This document shows positions 62,669 to 64,000 of a stretch of 64,000 bases of DNA, in pieces (the stretch's first letter is position 1; each line of letters begins with the position of its first letter). The stretch spans positions 1,860,001 to 1,924,000 of the forward strand of contig NZ_CP051682.1 of NCBI RefSeq assembly GCF_012849215.1, read 5' to 3'. Below the pieces are notes generated by a model, which saw only the letters and a list, made by a program, of their open reading frames with translations, searched no databases and was not told the DNA's origin. A program made the translations under genes and the position numbers. The stretch is from Mucilaginibacter robiniae. Lineage in GTDB: Bacteria; Bacteroidota; Bacteroidia; Sphingobacteriales; Sphingobacteriaceae.

Positions 62669-63643
62669 TTATACTACTGCTACGTCTTCGCTTTTCTTTA
62701 CCGCTTCCTGCTCTAAAAACTCCACCAAGCGCTCATGTGGGTTAAAGCCAATTACATTTACAGCATCAGCCACAAAGTTTGATAAGGCATTTACATCATA
62801 GTAATATACCTCACCATCACGATCATCAATCATGTATTCAATGCCGCCCACGTCAATACCGCTTTGCTGCATAATCGTTTCCACGTTTTTAATGATTTCG
62901 GCTGATGGAGTAAAGTTCTCTACTTTTAAGCCATTCTTAGGAGCATCCAGCGCACAAGCGTTACGTACCAGATCTTGTCCGGTAGTAGTTTGGCAAATAT
63001 CTGCCGGGCACAAGTTAAAGCTTTCACCAGTGGTATAAACACGTATAGCATACAGGTATTTGCCGCCTAACGTTTCTACACGGGTAATATAGCCGCCACG
63101 AGCTGGAATAAACTCCTGCACCAATGCGGTATGATCTACCCCAAAATCAACCTGGTTATTTTTTATAGCTTCACGAACCTCTTCAATGGAGTTAAATTTC
63201 TCGATACCTGCACCGCTGCCGCCAATATTGGCTTTAATCACAATCGGGAAACGCAAGCCTTCAATAGCCGCTTCAATTTGCGAAGTATGGTTAACTACTC
63301 TCGATTTCGGATATTTAATGCCCAGTTGCTGCATTAAAATTAGTTGTAAAGCTTTTGAGGTTTCATAAGTAAAAGCCCGGTAACCATTAATTACCCGAAT
63401 GCCATGATGCTCCAGATGCTTTAAATAATTTAAGGTATAGAAAGTACCCTGAATACCATCGCGCAGGTAAGCCGAAGGGCTCATGCGATTAAAGAACAAT
63501 GAAAACTGTGGTGCTTTTTCTTCAATAGCAAACTGATGTTGCGTTGGGTTGATAGACTGGTATGGAATACCTTTTTTATCCAGCTCGGCAAACAAGGGCT
63601 TAAACCAATCCGGATGTTCGTGAAATATAGCAAATGGTTGCAT
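62669..63643 (-). CDS. ATP-grasp ligase (RimK/glutathione-synthase-like)
   Basis: A 324-residue ATP-grasp enzyme. The N-terminal pre-ATP domain (FAIFHEHPDWFKPLFAELDKKGIPY) is followed by SKALQLILMQQLGIKYPKSRVV, FPIVIKANIGGSGAGIEKF (P-loop-like glycine loop), LVQEFIPARGGYITRVETL and the metal site GIEYMIDDRDGEVYYYDVNALSNF. Such ligases join a carboxylate to an amine via acyl phosphate, for example in glutathione-like or peptide-tailoring reactions. It is the promoter-proximal partner of the flavin monooxygenase. The substrate is unknown; RimK-type glutamylation of a protein is one alternative. Confidence 0.8.
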   Translation of the reverse strand: MQPFAIFHEHPDWFKPLFAELDKKGIPYQSINPTQHQFAIEEKAPQFSLFFNRMSPSAYLRDGIQGTFYTLNYLKHLEHHGIRVINGYRAFTYETSKALQLILMQQLGIKYPKSRVVNHTSQIEAAIEGLRFPIVIKANIGGSGAGIEKFNSIEEVREAIKNNQVDFGVDHTALVQEFIPARGGYITRVETLGGKYLYAIRVYTTGESFNLCPADICQTTTGQDLVRNACALDAPKNGLKVENFTPSAEIIKNVETIMQQSGIDVGGIEYMIDDRDGEVYYYDVNALSNFVADAVNVIGFNPHERLVEFLEQEAVKKSEDVAVV

Positions 63644-63880
63644 AATAATCGGTTTTTAAAAATCGTATCTCAAATTTAACTAAGATTAACCAGCTACTGC
63701 AATTTTTGCCTGTTATAATAATGTCAAACCACCTTTTATAGCAGTTTTGTTGCAGAATATTGATAGAAGCTGAAATTACCAGAGCTTTTTTGAATAAACT
63801 CTATGATTTAAGAAGCTTAAACAGCCTTTGTTCATTAACAAGTCTACTATGATTAGCCAAACAAAATGCTTATAAAAAGC
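63644..63880. other. Intergenic region before the right-edge elements
   Basis: About 240 bases upstream of the ATP-grasp gene with no supportable CDS. AT-rich, probably carrying its promoter, though I see no clean TAnnTTTG on the minus strand. Confidence 0.4.
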
Positions 63881-63909
63881 AAAGCCCCCTGATGGGCAGG
63901 GGGACTTTT
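63881..63909. terminator. Terminator-like hairpin near the right edge
   Basis: CCCCCT (63885-63890) with AGGGGG (63898-63903), flanked by AAAG on one side and ACTTTT on the other. It could end an RNA from the tRNA-like element on the minus strand. Confidence 0.6.
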
Positions 63910-63943
63910 ACTAACCAATTATAAACCTAAATTATGAGAAGAG

Positions 63944-64000
63944 CTGTTGGGGAAGGGATCGAACCTTCATGGAGTAGTTAGCCCGCTTCGGGTTTCCTAT
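63944..64000 (-). tRNA. Possible 3' part of a tRNA or tRNA-like RNA, cut by the window edge
   Basis: On the minus strand GAAGG-TTCGATC-CCTTC (63968-63952) is a perfect 5-bp T-arm with a TTCGATC loop, followed by a 7-base CCCAACA acceptor-like strand (63951-63945). A CCCG/CGGG hairpin upstream resembles a long variable arm, but 13 bases separate it from the T-arm, longer than in Leu/Ser/Tyr tRNAs. No CCA is encoded. The anticodon is outside the window, so identity is open. Confidence 0.4.

Noticed and set aside
63935..63982. A CDS starting at the ATG after the shared leader motif near the right edge
   Set aside because: The frame hits a stop after 15 codons and overlaps the tRNA-like T-arm.

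Overview
The window looks like a chromosome segment of a Bacteroidota member, most likely family Sphingobacteriaceae (Mucilaginibacter/Pedobacter-like). This is an inference. It rests on repeated promoter matches of the Bacteroidota TAnnTTTG type, almost no Shine-Dalgarno sequences, a short NusA, many SPI/SPII-exported proteins, a predicted outer-membrane beta-barrel protein, and moderate GC by eye. I could not run a database search, so family calls come from motifs and remembered family features.

Layout. 1-3.3 kb: end of a surface-polysaccharide locus (acyltransferase, glycosyltransferase, MsbA-like ABC exporter). 3.5-6.7 kb: a helicase-nuclease fusion. 6.7-9.3 kb: an accessory stretch with a DUF3800 gene between two copies of a structured repeat, and small exported proteins. 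9.6-14.4 kb: an orphan PAS histidine kinase, an ECF sigma factor translationally coupled to a membrane-anchored beta-barrel protein, and an FkbM methyltransferase. 14.9-22.4 kb: DUF421 protein, HGSNAT/NagX-like acyltransferase, AnmK, and two amidohydrolase genes holding three modules. 22.6-26.4 kb: a cytochrome b-like protein, then trpE-trpG-trpC behind a leader that reads as a ribosome-mediated Trp attenuator. 26.4-35.6 kb: GNAT enzymes, an FtsX/MacB permease, RarA, a royal-jelly-like protein, AspS and two FKBP lipoproteins. 35.7-38.9 kb: an S9 peptidase broken by a 7-bp tandem duplication, and a CPBP protease. 39.7-41 kb: peroxiredoxin plus AhpD-like partner. 41.2-45.9 kb: TetR-TolC-EmrA-EmrB efflux operon with its probable operators. 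46-53.2 kb: PIG-L deacetylase, DUF4256, SDR, GltX, zinc peptidase. 53.3-56.1 kb: a beta-helix protein and a lipoprotein amidase that share a duplicated 5' leader hairpin. 56.2-61.2 kb: rimP-nusA-infB. 61.2-64 kb: a His/Arg-rich exported mini-protein, an ATP-grasp/flavin-monooxygenase pair, and a possible tRNA 3' end at the edge.

The most unusual items are the trp attenuator with tandem Trp codons, the DUF3800 gene bracketed by compensating multi-stem repeats, the 48-residue His-rich secreted peptide, and the paired leader hairpins before the beta-helix and amidase genes. No CRISPR array, rRNA gene, prophage or complete insertion sequence was seen.
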